64,000 bases of DNA from Purshia tridentata (lineage: Eukaryota; Streptophyta; Magnoliopsida; Rosales; Rosaceae), in NCBI GenBank assembly GCA_003254885.1, contig QANT01002165.1, positions 62,001 through 126,000 on the forward strand, read 5' to 3'. The notes below the pieces were generated by a model that searched no databases, had not been told where the DNA came from, and saw only the letters and a list, made by a program, of their open reading frames with translations. Shown piece after piece: positions 1-13,938 of the stretch. Both the position numbers and the translations under genes were made by a program. Numbering within the stretch: position 1 is the first letter of the stretch; the number at the start of each line of letters is the position of its first letter.

Positions 1-579
1 CTCTAGATTTTCTGGTTTGAGATTTATCTGGGTCGCCCCATAATCTTAGATACTCTATAGCATCACATACACTCACCTTGTACAGTGATTTTAAGATGCA
101 TGAAAATATATTAGAGGATTGTCGATCAGTTGTACAATATTGATTTGAAAGAAAAATGGGATTAAACTTCTGCTACATAACTTAAGGGGCAATTAACTAA
201 AATGAGTTACTTGCACTTAAAATAACTATAGTTATTGATTTGGATGATGAGTCATTCTTATCGAATTGAATAAGTCAACTGAAAAATTAGTTTAATTCTT
301 TTTTATAATAATCATGACTTCATTTAGATAAATGTCAAAGCAGAAAAAAAATACTGATTCAATCATTAGCTTTCGTATAGGTTGTACATCCAGTCTGACT
401 AACAGCAATAGTTGAATGTGAAGTATTTAATTAGTTTGAAACTGGCCACCGCTGCCCATGTGGAGATTAATTTTCTTTAATTTTTTTTTGTTGAATGTGA
501 AGTATTTTTGAATCAGTCCATTTTGGGCATATTACATATATAATTTATCAATTTCTTAATTTCTTCTTTCTTCTTTCAG
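1..579. other. Probable intron of a gene that starts before the window
   Basis: AT-rich sequence with no convincing coding frame. It ends in a T/C-rich tract and a TTTCAG acceptor at 573-579, directly before the short open exon at 580, so it is most simply read as the last intron of an upstream plus-strand gene. Confidence 0.4.
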
Positions 580-689
580 AGGGGTTACCTGAGGCTACAT
601 ACTTGTTAATTTCTTATAAAGATTTCAATGGTCAATTGCGCAGTAAACAACTTGGTTGGAACTTGGCAGGATGTGAAGCTCAAGTCTAA
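580..689 (+). CDS. 3'-terminal exon of an unidentified gene (partial)
   Basis: An exon-like segment follows a good polypyrimidine tract and CAG acceptor (577-579). Read in phase 2 it encodes about 35 residues, beginning GLPEATYLLISYKDF and ending WNLAGCEAQV, then TAA at 687-689. The composition looks coding (mixed hydrophobic and charged residues, codons unlike the AT-rich flanks). The rest of the gene lies left of the window. I do not recognise the family from this fragment. The alternative is a chance open stretch, since 35 codons alone are weak evidence. Confidence 0.45.
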
Positions 690-1484
690 GTAAGGTTTCT
701 TCTCATCTATTAACAACGTCGATATTTCAATTGGGAAAAGCCAAAATGCTTTCATATTGGCTGTATGATCACATTTCTGTTCATTTGGGAATAAATAATA
801 ATAATAATATTATTATTAATAATATAAGGCTACTGGTTTTGTATTATTTAGGCGGTTGCTACATGAAACTTCCTATTTACTTGATTCCCTGATCTCTACT
901 TGCAAAAGAGATGACTTTTGGATGCCTCTTTGACTAAACTACCCCTTCAGGGTCCACCGTCCATCCTCATCCATTCATCATCTCCAATGGACAACCCTTC
1001 CTAATAACGTGAAGCTTTGATCGTAAGGAAACAAAGGGAGAAAAATACTGGGGTTGACTGAAATGCCCTCAACTCAAGGCTTTTAGGTTTCCTTTTATTA
1101 GTGAAAGTCGAGATATGCAAGTAGCGAATCAATATTCCTTGCACCAATTCTCAGAGTTGCAGCTATTAATCACCTTAGTATTGGAATGTCTTTACAAAAG
1201 TAAATGCAAAAACTTTCTTGATTTGTATTGCCTCGAGAATCTCAATTTTCAACACTGGCACATTATACACATTATTTTTTACAAGGATCTTCCCATGTGG
1301 TTAGGGTCTTGAGCAATTCTTTTACATAAATTCTCACAAATTATTAAAATTGACCCATATTGCTTCAATCTCAACCTGACACTCATTTTTCACCTTCACT
1401 CTCTCAAGAGGGATAAGGCTTAAAAAATAATTAAAAAAATTTATAACACTTTCAGTAAAAATTTTGTAAAGAATTCTATATCCC
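690..1484. other. Intergenic, converging 3' ends
   Basis: Lies between the 3' end of the plus-strand exon at 580-689 and the stop codon of the minus-strand kinase at 1485. It presumably holds both 3' UTRs. It contains a short ATT-type simple repeat near 798-826. The one open frame here (1115-1312) is AT-rich and shows no domain. Confidence 0.5.
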
Positions 1485-4400
1485 TTATCGGTGTCTAGTA
1501 TTGGAACTACGTACTGTCACACCATGCAAAAATTTGGTGTATCCAAGGAAGCTAAGTTTTCCATCTGAAGTTCTGATCCAGTCATCGAGTAAAGCGTAAG
1601 ATGCAGGACCCAGATTCATTTCCTGCGTAATGTTTCATTTTTCTGAGTTTGCTATTTTGAAAGTAAAATCAACATGAGCAATTATTTGAAAAAATTATGC
1701 ACATGCTAGCTTGCTCCATACTATGTTTTGTAAGTAACATCAACATGAGCAATTATATGAAAAAAATGATGCGCATACCTGTGCCAACTCCTCAACAGGA
1801 ATTGCCCTGTTTCCTTCATTTTCAAAATACTCAAAAGCCGTACTTGCAATATTTTCCCATCCTTCAAGAGCTTCTAGCTGATATGTACTTATTGCAGCAA
1901 CACAGAACTCTTCAAAGTCCAATTTCTTGTGCGAGAGTGGTTCCATCTTAAATTAAAAATTAAAATATGAGAATATGTCTCATGCGAAAGTTAACTTAAT
2001 TGCATCAAGATCTCTTACCATATTTAAAATGTCATGAACTCTTGACTCCTTCATGGCATCGGTTGAATTTCTCATGAGAGCCTGCATTTTTCATCATGAT
2101 AAGTTGAAAGGTCATGAAAAAAACTATGAAAGATAAACAAATCAAAATTATCTACCTAAAGTACTTATTGGGTATATTGAATAACCGCAATGGACCATGT
2201 ACAAATATAATTAGTCCAAAAGTCTACCTAAAAAGAGGGAAGGTTAATAGAAATAGTAACTGACTAACCGTTCTGAAATTATCAAGGGACACATATCCAT
2301 GTTTTGGATCCAAGAGCCTAAACTGAGCCCTAAGATAGAAGAGCTCATCCTCTGTAATAGCCTTAGAGAGAGCCTGTAATTACATGAAGGTGTGCTTTGC
2401 ATAAGGAAATATGTTTGCAAAGAAAATATATAAATATATATATATAAAGCGCATTCCCCAAAAAGATGGGTCATACATGCCTCAAACCACTCAGTAGTAA
2501 ATGCTAAACAAATGCAACATCTATTTACACACCAGGTTTAGCCCGGCTTCATATATATGATTATAATTTGTTTCATCTTTTTTTTTTCTCAACTTCTGAG
2601 GGATTGGGAAGGCATGTTTTCTTGTGAATGTATGTTCACCTTTAGTGCTGCACGCTTGAAAGGTGTGGCACGGACATATGACTTAACCAGCTTGTAAATT
2701 AATATATCTAAAGGCACGGCATGTTTTTCATCTCGTAACCATGGGTGAGCTGTGAACACAGGAGATAACTATCAACATACATCAAAAGGATAAAAACTGG
2801 ACATGCCACTAGCAGGGAAAATTCAGTGCAAAATCATAAACATTCAGAAACCATAGAGATGAGTTGACAGTTATTTTTTTATCCATTAAGGATTGTGAGA
2901 AATATTTAAAACCCAACTTACTTAAAGCTTGGGCAGCTGTCATTCTTTTTCTATGGTCCTTGTTCAGAAGTCTTTTGACAAAATCTTTGGCTTCTGGGGA
3001 CACTGCAGGCCAAGGTGTATCATCAAAGTTGGGATCAGCTCTTAGCACTGAACGGAAGATTCCTGATTCAGTCCGTGCCCAGAAAGGTCGGCTTCCACAT
3101 AGCAATATATATACAATGACACCAATACTCCACATATCTGCTTCAAGACTGTAAGATCTATGTAACACTTCAGGTGCAACATAGTATGCACTGCCAACAA
3201 TATCATTGAGGCGATGATCTGCACATGTAGAACTAAAGGTTCTGTGAAAACAATGTAATATTCAGATAATTGGAGATCTCGCTATTAGATTGATTCCAAA
3301 GAAGGTAAGTTTGATTTATGAAAGAATATGGCCAACATATCAGGAAAAAAAAAAAAACTCTTTGAAAAATAATTATAAATTTAAAACATCCAAGGCAACA
3401 AATAGGGTTATAGATGATGCAGGCTAGCAAGCCCCCAAAAAATACATAAAAATCATCAAGGTAAGATGTTAATAAGACCAAAAGAATTTTAAGACAGGAA
3501 ACAATTTTGCAGTAACACATTATCTATTGAACCAGAAAATAGTGGGTGGAAAGCAACCATTACCGGGTCTAATAAAATCTGAGAGACCAAAATCAATAAC
3601 CTTCATTGGAGCATCCTCCTCTCTTGTGGTAAAAAGAAAATTCTGCCAAGCAGTCATAATGAACAGAGTAATTGGTAGGAGGTTGGGATGAGGACCAAAG
3701 ACGCAAAACACAACTACACGTGGACATGCACAGTTATTCTTTCCAATGCGGAATTTAATAAAGTGGAAATATAATTGTTAGTTCAAACTTTCTGAATGTT
3801 GTACCTCTGGCTTTAAGTCACGGTGCATGACACCTTGAAGATGACAGAAGGCAGCAACACTTAAAATTTGCACAACAATAGTTTTAGCATCTGCTTCAGT
3901 GTATCTTCCACCCCTGCCACAAAGGAGTGAATAAGAATAACTCCCAAAAGGGTCAAAACTCATAAAATCAGAAATTGAAAATCACAAGTCCAATATAAGA
4001 AAACAAAGCATTTCATTCTACCTTGACAAAATTTTATCCAGTAGTTCTCCACCTTCACACAACCTGAAATGTCAACAAGATCAGAAAACTTCAGATCAAA
4101 CTTCAAACTGGCTTATCTGCCAACAAAAAAGTTCAATCTTCTCATCAGTTAAAAACTATACTGATATATTCATACAGATCAACCATTATGCAACAATTCA
4201 AATTATGTCCTAAAAAAGGTTGAAACCATAACTCCAAGATATTGATTTTATGATAAACAATACAATAAGTTAATGAAAAAGAAAGTTCATACTCCATGAC
4301 TATGTAGACATTATTGGCATCCTCGAATGCCTCGTAAAATCTGACCATATTCTTATGTCCAGATAATGCTTTCAGTATTTTCACCTCTCTACGAACATCT

Positions 4401-5552
4401 TCAATAGCTATTGCTGTTGTCATCTGCGAAAACCCCTTACTTAGTAACCAATACGCCTTCAAATTAAAATTTATTTGCTGTAACTTAAAATAACTATGGG
4501 TTAAGCATTGTCCCATAATGAAGTACTAACTGTAAAAAGTACAGAGAAACACACACGCAAAACTCTATGGGCCTAAAACTCTTGGAAAAGTTTCAGAGAC
4601 GAAGACTAACAGACTGAAAACAAGTAGCAGCCAAACGATTTACCCACATTCACTCCTTCAGAGATGTTGCATAGGAGGCACAATTCAGTGAATTCACATA
4701 ACCAAGTTAACTCAATGATCAAATTGTTCCCCACTTGATTTGCTTCAAGTTTAAACTAAGCTGACACTTGAAATATTTAATTGCTTCAACTCAAATGATG
4801 CACTTAATTTGACCTTGTAATTCATCCTGACTAATCTTATCTATATCTCAAAAACATAACGCACAATAAGTTTGAAAAGTCTTGTAATTAAGCAGCTTTG
4901 CCACATATACTTTTTCCGATGCTTTGTATTTTAGTTTCCCATATCTACTTAAATGCACATAGAAACCAGCTTATATACCAAACAAGAAAACACAAAGATC
5001 ATAGTATAAGGCTATACGCAAAACCTTCGCTTTTGATATGATCTTGACAGCAACAGGCTGTCCCCTGAGCTCTCCTTTCTTGCCCTTGGCCCAGCAAGTA
5101 TGACCAAAATGCCCCCGACCCACCTCCTTCCCCAGCTCAAACTTTCCACCAATGTTCTTTCCGTACCCAAAGCTTTTGTCCAGTGCTCTCTCTCCCACCC
5201 CTTCGTCGCGGCCGTGATGCTCTTCCGGTATCGGCCCGTCCTTTGGTTTTGCCTCGCGCCCCTGCCGCCGTCGAATTGCCGCAATGATCGGCTTCGCCGG
5301 AGACGGAGGCGGCAAAGGCCATCGGAACTTTCTCCCCGGCGTCCTCGCCGGCGACGGCGCCACACCAGCGGGGAGAGGACTCTGGGCAGGACTCGCGGAG
5401 AATGAGTAAGCGGGAGTGTTCTTTCCGGAGTAAGCATCACCGGCGGCGGGGCTCGGCGGTACCGGCCCGACTGGCGAGTGTTTGGAGTGTTGGGCGGTGG
5501 GTTCGTTGTTAGCCACCGAAATGGCGGCGCTTTTGCTGCAGCAATGTCCCAT
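1485..5552 (-). CDS. CDPK-related protein kinase (CRK family)
   Basis: Serine/threonine kinase, 589 residues. Exons (minus): 5552-5025, 4423-4293, 4063-4022, 3913-3805, 3642-3564, 3218-2922, 2749-2640, 2373-2269, 2081-2019, 1946-1779, 1622-1485; all junctions are GT-AG and all phases agree. The N-terminus MGHCCSKS has Gly2 and two cysteines, the usual myristoylation/palmitoylation signal, so plasma-membrane attachment is likely. A Pro/Ser-rich variable region follows to about residue 130. The kinase domain shows the glycine loop GRGHFG (145-150), VAVK with the ATP lysine at 170, HRDLKPE in exon 4, DFGLSDF in exon 5 and VAPEVL in exon 6. The C-terminal part (exons 7-11) is the EF-hand region, but loops such as [12 protein letters not shown] lack the acidic ligand pattern, as in CRKs, which unlike CDPKs generally do not depend on calcium. 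Length and exon number fit the family. The specific paralogue cannot be named. Confidence 0.95.
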
Positions 5553-8247
5553 CGGTGAATTATAGGGTTTTGTTGGGAGCGGGAGTCAAAGTCAAAACAT
5601 AGGCGGAGGAAATTTGACGACTTATACAGGCGGGTGAGAGAAAGACAGAGATAGAGAGAGGAGAAGGAAGAAACAATGAAACAAAGTGAATGATAATACG
5701 AGAGAAAGGAGGTGTTAAAATGTAGCTACTGTATTTATTTGCTTTTAAGTTTGAATATTGGAGTTATATGCTAACATGACAGCTCACCATCGCCATTTAT
5801 GGTGAAGGTTTAATGCCTGCCCGCTGATTGGTATACAAGACGTGATTGGGATCGTACTCATGTCATATATAAATTTTACAAATGTAAATTCAGAAAAACT
5901 AATATATTTTTTAAATGACGAGAGCGTCTATGATCATAAATTATTATATTTTTTGTTCTCATAAAGTCATAGACTGATAATGGTACCGGATTGTTAATTA
6001 AGAAGTCAAAACAATTGGATTAACCGCATTAATCAAATAATTGTCCAATAGAAAACGCGTTTTTCGTATAATATTTTTGCATATACCAGTTAGTACTTGC
6101 AAAACTATTCTATTGTTGGGATGAGAGGATGCGACAGACTCTGCCCTTCAACTTCGAGATGATCATTTTGTAGTTTGTAAACCCTTCTTTGAATACAACG
6201 CTGTTCCTTTTGTTTACATGTTCTATGTTGTGCCAATTCTAATTAAAATAATTTTAAAGACCCTTATTGGAAGGTATGGTGGCTACACCATGACCAGGTC
6301 ACTATAGTCACATTAATTCACATGTCATGGTGAATTGAATTTGAGAGGTAAGCGACCAATGAAGGAGTAGGTGACCAAATCAAGTCATCAAGAATTGTAG
6401 TTTGAAGTTTACTTAGACTTTTTTAGGATAAAGTATTTCATTTGAATCTAGTTTCCTTTTTAACAAATACAATAGTACCGTATCATTTCATTTGATAACT
6501 GAAATATTGAAAAGGTTTGTGTTAGTGCATTTAGTACTATTTAATGATGATTGAAGAAGAGCTCATTTTCCTCTCATCTTCAATGCCAAATTGCCAACCA
6601 ACCATAAATTTAGTAGAGCGCAGAGAGAAGAAATGTTGAACAGTTGAAGAACTTGAAGTGAAGGCTAAAAGGAAACTGGCTGCTTTCATTGCCTCATTGG
6701 ATCAGGGTCAGTCAAGAGCCTGCTAGCTGCTGCTGCTGTTATATTAGCTTTAGACCCAAAACTATATTGGGCTTCCATTCTTTTCATTTTATTCTGCCCA
6801 ACATGCACATTAACCCAGTAAAGCGGCCCCCTATTATATTTTGGGCCTGCCTGGGTTCGTGTCCTATGCCCCTACTGTAAGTTTGTAACTACTCCATCAC
6901 AGATTTTTCTAATTTAAAAAGAAAACTATTGTATATATTTTTTAAAATAGGTTATTGGATAATAAATTGGTATAAATGAGGTTTTTAAGTTAATAAAAAT
7001 ATGTGTCATTAAATTAATTTAAAGACTCTTATAAAATAATATTTCATATTAGCCATTATGTATCATATAATATGAGATATATTTACCAACGCCAACCTCA
7101 TAAATCAATCACAAATAAGTAATTGGCTTAGGTTGTAGCTATTAGTATACAGGTCGATCATGCTGAAAACGAGCGGCAGAGAGCCCAAGTCGTTTCATGT
7201 CCAATTAACTTTGCCCTGGCGAGTTACTTGTAATAGACTCACCCGTGATGACATGAACTTGGCCCAACCCAACCTGACGTTTCGAAAATAGACAATTAAT
7301 CGGTTTGGTCGGGTTCATACCCGCCCCTAAATATTATTCAAGCCAAACTTGGGCAATCTAGTATTTAGGTTGGCTTGATTCATTTACACCCTGTGATTTT
7401 ATCAAATTGAAATATTAATAAATAAATGTGTTAAGAGAAATGACAAGAATTCTTCCAACGACAAGAAATAATGCATAACAAAACTGTCAAATTAATGTGG
7501 GATGTCAATGAAAGCTTAGACCTCCAACGACTTCGAGGGCCCATAGATAAATTTATCCTTACCAAATTTTCAAAATTTTAAATATATCCAAACTATTTAT
7601 TACATATTATTTTTATACTTATAGGGTATAATTGAAAAATTGAAAAAATTTTATTTTTTGATTTTTACACTTATTAAACATGAGACTAAAAATAAAAAAG
7701 TAATTATTATTTACTTTCTTAGCATTAACAAATACAATAATAAAAATCTTAATAAATCAATTCTATGAATCGAACGGCCTCAAAGTGTTCCAACACACAC
7801 TTTCACATATTCTAATATACGCGCATCAACGTACCGCATTGGGAAAGTAATATGTCCACGCGCCACTTGAAAGAGTGGAACAACCATGCATTGGTAGTGA
7901 AATTGCCCTATAAATGGCGGGAGTCTCACTTAATTGTAAATTTCTCACACCCAATTATCTCCCAGGCTCCCTCTATCTCCCTCCTCGTCAAATCTTCTCT
8001 AATTACACTTCAACCCCTCCAAAACCCTCCAATCGCAAACACCCCCAGTTCGTCACCCAGGCACTTCTTCCCTTTCTCCATCTTTTCGGTGGCGAAGTCC
8101 ATCACTATTCGAGTCCCTTTGTCTCGTAAATTCCTGCAATTCCAGGGTTTTATATTTCTCCCTCTTCTTCGAGTTTCTCGAACCTAGGGTTTCTGTCAGC
8201 GGAGTGAGTGAGAGAGTTGGAGCGGTACCACTGTAGCTTCTGATTCG
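5553..8247. other. Shared upstream region of two divergent genes
   Basis: The 2.7 kb between the kinase start (5552, minus) and the coiled-coil gene start (8248, plus) holds both promoters. About 5553-5720 is GA-rich on the plus strand and looks like the kinase 5' UTR. About 7950-8247 is CT-rich and looks like the 5' UTR of the next gene. The middle is AT-rich. A stretch near 7140-7400 with TCGGGTT and CCCGCCCC words may be old repeat debris, but I could not define its ends. Confidence 0.5.
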
Positions 8248-8752
8248 ATGGAGGCTACGGCCGCCGTGCGTGGTGGTACTATGCCGATGCCACCAGCCCC
8301 GACGCGCAAAGAGTGGCGCGCTGTCTCCGACCATCATTCCGTTCGAAACGTCGGGGATGAGGTAGTAATTTAGTAAAAATCACTGGCTTGAATTTTATTT
8401 GTTGCTTAAATAATGTCTTAAAAAGAAAAAAATTGAAATTTGGGATATTGGGTTTATAATGTGAAAAACCCTTCGCTTTTGAGGACTAGGGTTTGATTGT
8501 TATGTTTATCCTTTTTCGTGTGTTGGCATTACGAAGTTGAAAACCCTTTTCTCATTACGCTTGATTTGAACAAGTTGGTGAGGAATTTTTATTTCTAGTT
8601 TGGGTTCACTTATTTTTTTTTCTGTGTTTTTTTAGCGTAGTTAAGGGTTTGGATTTGGTGTTTGTGGGTCGGCGGGTAATGTGGCTGTTAATTTCACACG
8701 AGCTGACATATCAACAAGATTGTAAATACTTTAAGGAGTAGTTTTTGGTGAA

Positions 8753-8783
<31 letters not shown>

Positions 8784-11700
8784 CGTATGAAACAACCATG
8801 ATTCTGAGTCATGACTTTCTAATTAGAGAATAAGAACCCATGAGTTTCTGTTTAATGATAAAGAGCTGAAATGAAGGGAAACTTCATAACTCATTCCTTC
8901 TTTGAATGCCGAGGAATTCCATGAGAAAAATTATGAAGTTGTGTGTAATGATTTTTTTTTTTTGGTATCCATTTTTTTCTCGTTAACAATGTACACTATA
9001 AATTTGTTCGGCTTAGTTGAGTGATTTTTATTTTTTTTGTCTTTGTCGGCCTGAAATAAAAGAACTTTAGGGAAAAAAAGTTCGCATTTGAGCATTGGCT
9101 AAGCTGTCCAATTGAGCATCACCGTTTAGTGATTAAGACACGAAATCTGAAAATCTAGTTTCTTTGTTGTTAAAAACTTTTTTTGCTACTTGTCTAGCAA
9201 TTTTTTATGGTTGTGTTTCCATTTTGTTGTTCTTGAATTGGTCAAGTTCCTGTATGCAGGAGTTGGAACGATCAAAGTTAGGCCAACAAGATGAGAGAAC
9301 AATATATGAGGTAAGGATTTTGATTTTAGAAATAGTTTGTGTTCTCAAGGATTCATTGAAAGCGAAGGTGATTTGTTTTTATCAAGGTGCAGCAGGGGAG
9401 AGAGCCGGTGGATGTGGACTTCTGTTCGATCACAATAGATGGAACTTTAGACCATGACCTTTATCAGCAGCGGCTTCATAATGTTGTTAGGCAAAGAGAG
9501 GATCTGCAGCATTTGGAGGTTGAGCTTAGAGCTCAAATGATTGCAAGATCTGAGATAATGGAAATGCAAAACAACTTCGATGATCAAATAAAGGAGCATG
9601 TTAATGCTGCTTCCAAGCTTCAGGTTTGGTTGATAATCGGATATGTACTTTAGCATGTATATTTCGATAGGGTTGTTACAGATTGCAACTACAGGAATCC
9701 CATGAGATGTTATAGTTATAGAAGTTTTGTTACCACACTTACTGTGTGTTTTTGGTGTAGCATGTACGTCGCACCTTTGGTGTGAATTTCGGGCATTTCA
9801 AAGCTCAAAAGTAACCAGCCGATATTAAATTACATATTGATTGCTAGCTTTTTTCCTTGATACATGCGTGAAGTGAACTACTAGATGCCATTATTAGTCA
9901 TTCTAAACTGTGGGTTTAAATTGCCGTGCAGGAACAACTCCATGAAATGGAACAGACCATTCATGACCTGGAAAGGAAAATGGAAGAGAAAGATAGAGAG
10001 CTTCATGCTATCAAATTAGATAATGAAGCGGTAAGTGGAATGCTTGTGTATTTAATATGTTTCTGTTGCCTTTTGGTTGAGCTGTTTAGGTGAATAATTT
10101 GTAAATTCTTATTCATTTGACTTTCATGTTTTTCCGGTAGGCATGGGCTAAGGAGGACCTTCTTAGAGAACAGAACAAAGAGTTAGCAACATTCAGGTAC
10201 TGATCTGTTAGTATAAGACCTGTTTTCTGCACTTTTAAGCTCTTATTCGGAAGTACATACTTCTATAGTTTCAGCTTAGATGTTAGTTGCCTCGCTAATT
10301 GACTTGAATGTATAGAAGCATTTTTGGTTTATTAATTGCTTGGTATATAAAAGTTTTGTATTTCACTTTTTTTGTCAATGATGCTGGGGTGAGGTTTTAA
10401 TTATATGAACAAATTTAACTGGGATACTGTTTATTGCAGAAGGGAGCGTGACCATTCAGAAGCTGAAAGAGCTCAGCATATGCAACAAATACATGACCTT
10501 CAAGAACATATTCAAGAAAAGGAGAGGCAGCTTATTGAGTTGCGGGAACAGGTCTGTTAATTTGCATAGATATGACTATAGTCCAGTCCTACTGAAGTAA
10601 AATTTCAAGCATATAAACTAATGCTACATATATGTAGCATATAGAATTGTTTTTTACTATAATTTCTTTCTCCGAATAAAATGGATGATGCTATTATTTT
10701 TATAATGTCAGACAGTGAATAATAAGTGGAACCAAAATTGGTACAATTTTAATAATCTTTCCTTCAAAATAGTAGCATACTAAATTTAGTTCTAGAGGAC
10801 CAGTGCCTGATGGTGATTGTATTTTCAGCATAGGATTGCTCAAGAAACCATTCTTTACAAGGATGAACAATTGAGGGAAGCCCAAGCTTGGATCACTCGT
10901 GTTCAGGAAATGGAGGCCTTGCAATCAACTACATTACAAGCTGAATTGCGGGAACGTACAGAACAATATAATCAGCTCTGGCTTGGTTGTCAAAGGCAGG
11001 TTGGTTCATTTTGATTTCTGTCACTTTTCGTGGTATTTGCTTTTCCAGGGGCTTGTGTATATATTCATGCACACATTGTAAGAATGTCTATAGGCTGAAC
11101 TTTTGCATTTGTGATTATTTTTTTGGCAACATTTTTGTCAAATCTTAGTTTCAAGAGATGGAGAGACTTCATATGCATGCAATACAACAGCTTCAACTTG
11201 AGGTAGCTGATGCAAGAGAAAGGAGTGGAACTCACACTGATGAATCACGCATGACACAAGCAAATTCAAATGATGCATCTCAATTTGGTCATAACAATGG
11301 AAACCAGCTCGATATGAATACATCAAGTTTAACTGGGGCCCTCGCAAATGGGAATTCAGATGATGTTCCATCGTTTTCTTCAACTGGCAATGCATCGACT
11401 CAGGTGGTTGCTTCTTTTCGTGGTTATTATTGATATTGAATAAAGAGATAGTGGTTCTTTTTCTTATAAAAAAAAGAGATGGTAGTTCTTTTGAATATAT
11501 TTGGATTTGAGTTGTAGAGGAAAGGAATGAAACTTGGATACATTGATTGCTAAGAATTTGAATTTGATGATGGCATTGAAGATGAATTTGACCAGATCGT
11601 GTTGGTGGATGTAAATTGTAAATCTTTGTCCTAATATACTGACTAGGTTTTACTTATAGAAAGCCATTTATTAACATTTCATGCATTGCAGCAAAATGTA

Positions 11701-13938
11701 TTATACAAGTGTTCATTACTTTGTGTTCTTCAATAACTGAAGATAGAATTATGTGGAATATCAAATCCTGATATATTGAGTTATAAGTAGGACATATGTT
11801 ATCACATTAGTAGCTTGGGAGCTATTAGTGCACCTTGGCTATGGTCCTCTATTTGACATGAAATTCATAAATAGGAGTTTAGCTTAAAATATTTTTTTGT
11901 ATTATTTTCATAACATTAATTTTTGTGGTTCATTTAGATTGACCATGCTCCTGGTGTTCCAATTGCTCCTTCGTCTTTGCTTGGGATGCCTTCTTATCTT
12001 CCACCTGGACAGGTGACTGCTCTGCATCCATTTCTTATGCATCAACAAGGGGTTCCCCACTCCATGCCACCACATGTTCCTCAATCTCATGTTGGGCATT
12101 TTCACTCAATACCTGCGATGTCATCTCTCCAGCAGTGGCAGAACCAACAGGTGCTGACAGATAAATACATTTTTTTTTTTTCCTGATTGTTTTCATCCGC
12201 AATAATAACAGATTTATGTTCTTTATTTTCTCCTTTAAGGCTCCATCCGAGGGTTTGCAGATATCTACACAAACTGAACTTCCATCTTCCCAAAGTGATC
12301 AAAACCTTACAAGATCAGATGCAAAGTACAACTATGAAACATCTGTTAATGGACAATCACTTCATCAAGACTATTTGGATGTTCAAATTCGCCACGTGGC
12401 AGAGGCTGATCCTGTGATCTCATCTTCCACTGGGGAAGTGCAGGTTTTCCCCTGTTTATGATGATTATGCACTGTTTTTGTGTGTGCCTAAAATGGCAGG
12501 ATTCACCATAATTATTTTGTTTCAGGTTCTTGACTCAATTGATAGAGGTTACTTAGTCTCGTCCCAACCTGAACAGAGCTTGCAACAAATTTCTTCTCAA
12601 TTCCGTGATACTTTAAGATTGGATTCTCTAGAACAGAGCAGTGAAACTAAGGTATGTGAGTTTTAATGCTCTATTCTTTGGTATTTAGTGCAGATGGTAA
12701 GTAGGGAAGAGATTCAGGTAAGTAGGGAAGAGATTCAGCTTAACTTGCAATTGAACAGGCACAGGAACAAAATGTTCAGACCTTGACTGATCATGGCTTG
12801 GAGGGACAAGTTTTAAATGGAGAACAACCAAGTTCTGCTACCAATTCGTCAAAAACTGATACTTCAATCCATTCAGTCAATCTCAAGGAAACCACAATTA
12901 ACACTCCCACTGGCGCAGTTTTGCCAGAATTATTTGTCTCAACTGGGCATACAATTACCCCAACAGTGGGAAGGACTTCGGAGACTGCTTTTCTTGATGA
13001 AAGGTCATTGTTGGCTTGCATGGTTCGCACAATTCCAGCTGGTGGTAGAATTCGGATCAGTTCAACGGTGAGCCTACCTGTCTACTAGGTCTTTGTTGCG
13101 AGCTTATCATTTTTTATTTTCTCAGCAATGGTTTAGTTATCTGTTCTTTTTTCCAAGTACAGTTACCAAATAGGCTTGGGAAGATGCTTGCACCTTTACA
13201 CTGGCATGATTACAAGAAAAAGTTTGGAAAACTTGATGACTTTGTCGCTGGTCATCGTGAAGTGAGTATCATAAATGATTAAATGTGCCTGTTTATATGT
13301 AGATGTATATTCTCCTGAGGACCTTAATTTTTGTTTCAGTTATTTGTGATTGAGGGCGACTATATTCAGCTTCGGGAAGGAGCACAAGAGATGATAGCAG
13401 CTACAGCTGCTGTTGCCAAAGTTGCAGCAGCAGCCGCAGCATCATCTCCATACTCTTCAAGCTTGCCTTCTGTGGCTGTTACTCCAGTGGCACAGACTCA
13501 CCGCCCAAAGAAGACCTCAAATGCAACTGATAATCACTTTCAGTCTTTAAAGCAGAATCAACAATTAAATGGTGCATCTTTTGGTGTTTCTGGAGGACCT
13601 TTAAATGTAAAGATTTTGAGCAAATCCAAGGATTCTTGGGAACTGAATGGCCCTGAAACTAAGCCCAGCCCATCATCTGTACTTTTGAATGGTGGAAATG
13701 GAGCAGTTCTGGATAGATCGAGTGTGAGCAGTAATCAAAGCTCAGGCTTGACTAATGGGCGGCTGAACTCAAATTTTGTAGCGAAACAACAGGGCAGGTG
13801 TGCTCTTAAACCTTGATACATGCTGCAGTTTAATATTGCGGTGGATTATGCAAGTATGCCTGCTGTTTCATCATAATGTGATGCTTATTGCTTAATTGTG
13901 ACAGGATGACCAATGCCGCATTTACTTCAAGGAGATAG
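8248..13938 (+). CDS. Large coiled-coil protein with conserved C-terminal domain, function unknown
   Basis: Predicted 845 residues from 15 exons: 8248-8361, 9260-9310, 9387-9623, 9932-10030, 10141-10196, 10440-10551, 10829-10999, 11149-11403, 11938-12150, 12240-12443, 12526-12651, 12759-13067, 13163-13261, 13340-13797, 13905-13938. Phases join without a break. Residues about 85-300 are a long Glu/Gln/Arg-rich coiled coil (for example QEKERQLIELREQ). A Gln/Asn/Ser/Pro-rich, probably disordered middle follows, with HPFLMHQQGVPHSMPPH. A compact conserved block spans exons 12-14 (LLACMVRTIPAGGRIRISST, then LHWHDYKKKFGKLDDFVAGH and LFVIEGDYIQLREG), which resembles a small winged-helix-like fold. 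An Ala-rich run follows. The family is plant-wide but I cannot name it reliably; a link to FRIGIDA-interacting-type proteins is only a guess. The stop is followed by a GTAAGT donor, and an acceptor at about 14248 suggests a 3' UTR intron. Exon 3 could also begin 6 bases later at a second AG. Confidence 0.88.
8758..8783. repeat. (TA)13 microsatellite
   Basis: Perfect TA dinucleotide run in the first intron of the coiled-coil gene. Confidence 0.9.

Noticed and set aside
7140-7400. Possible repeat remnant with GGGTT/CCCGC words
   Set aside because: I could not find matching ends or target duplications, so no element can be defined.
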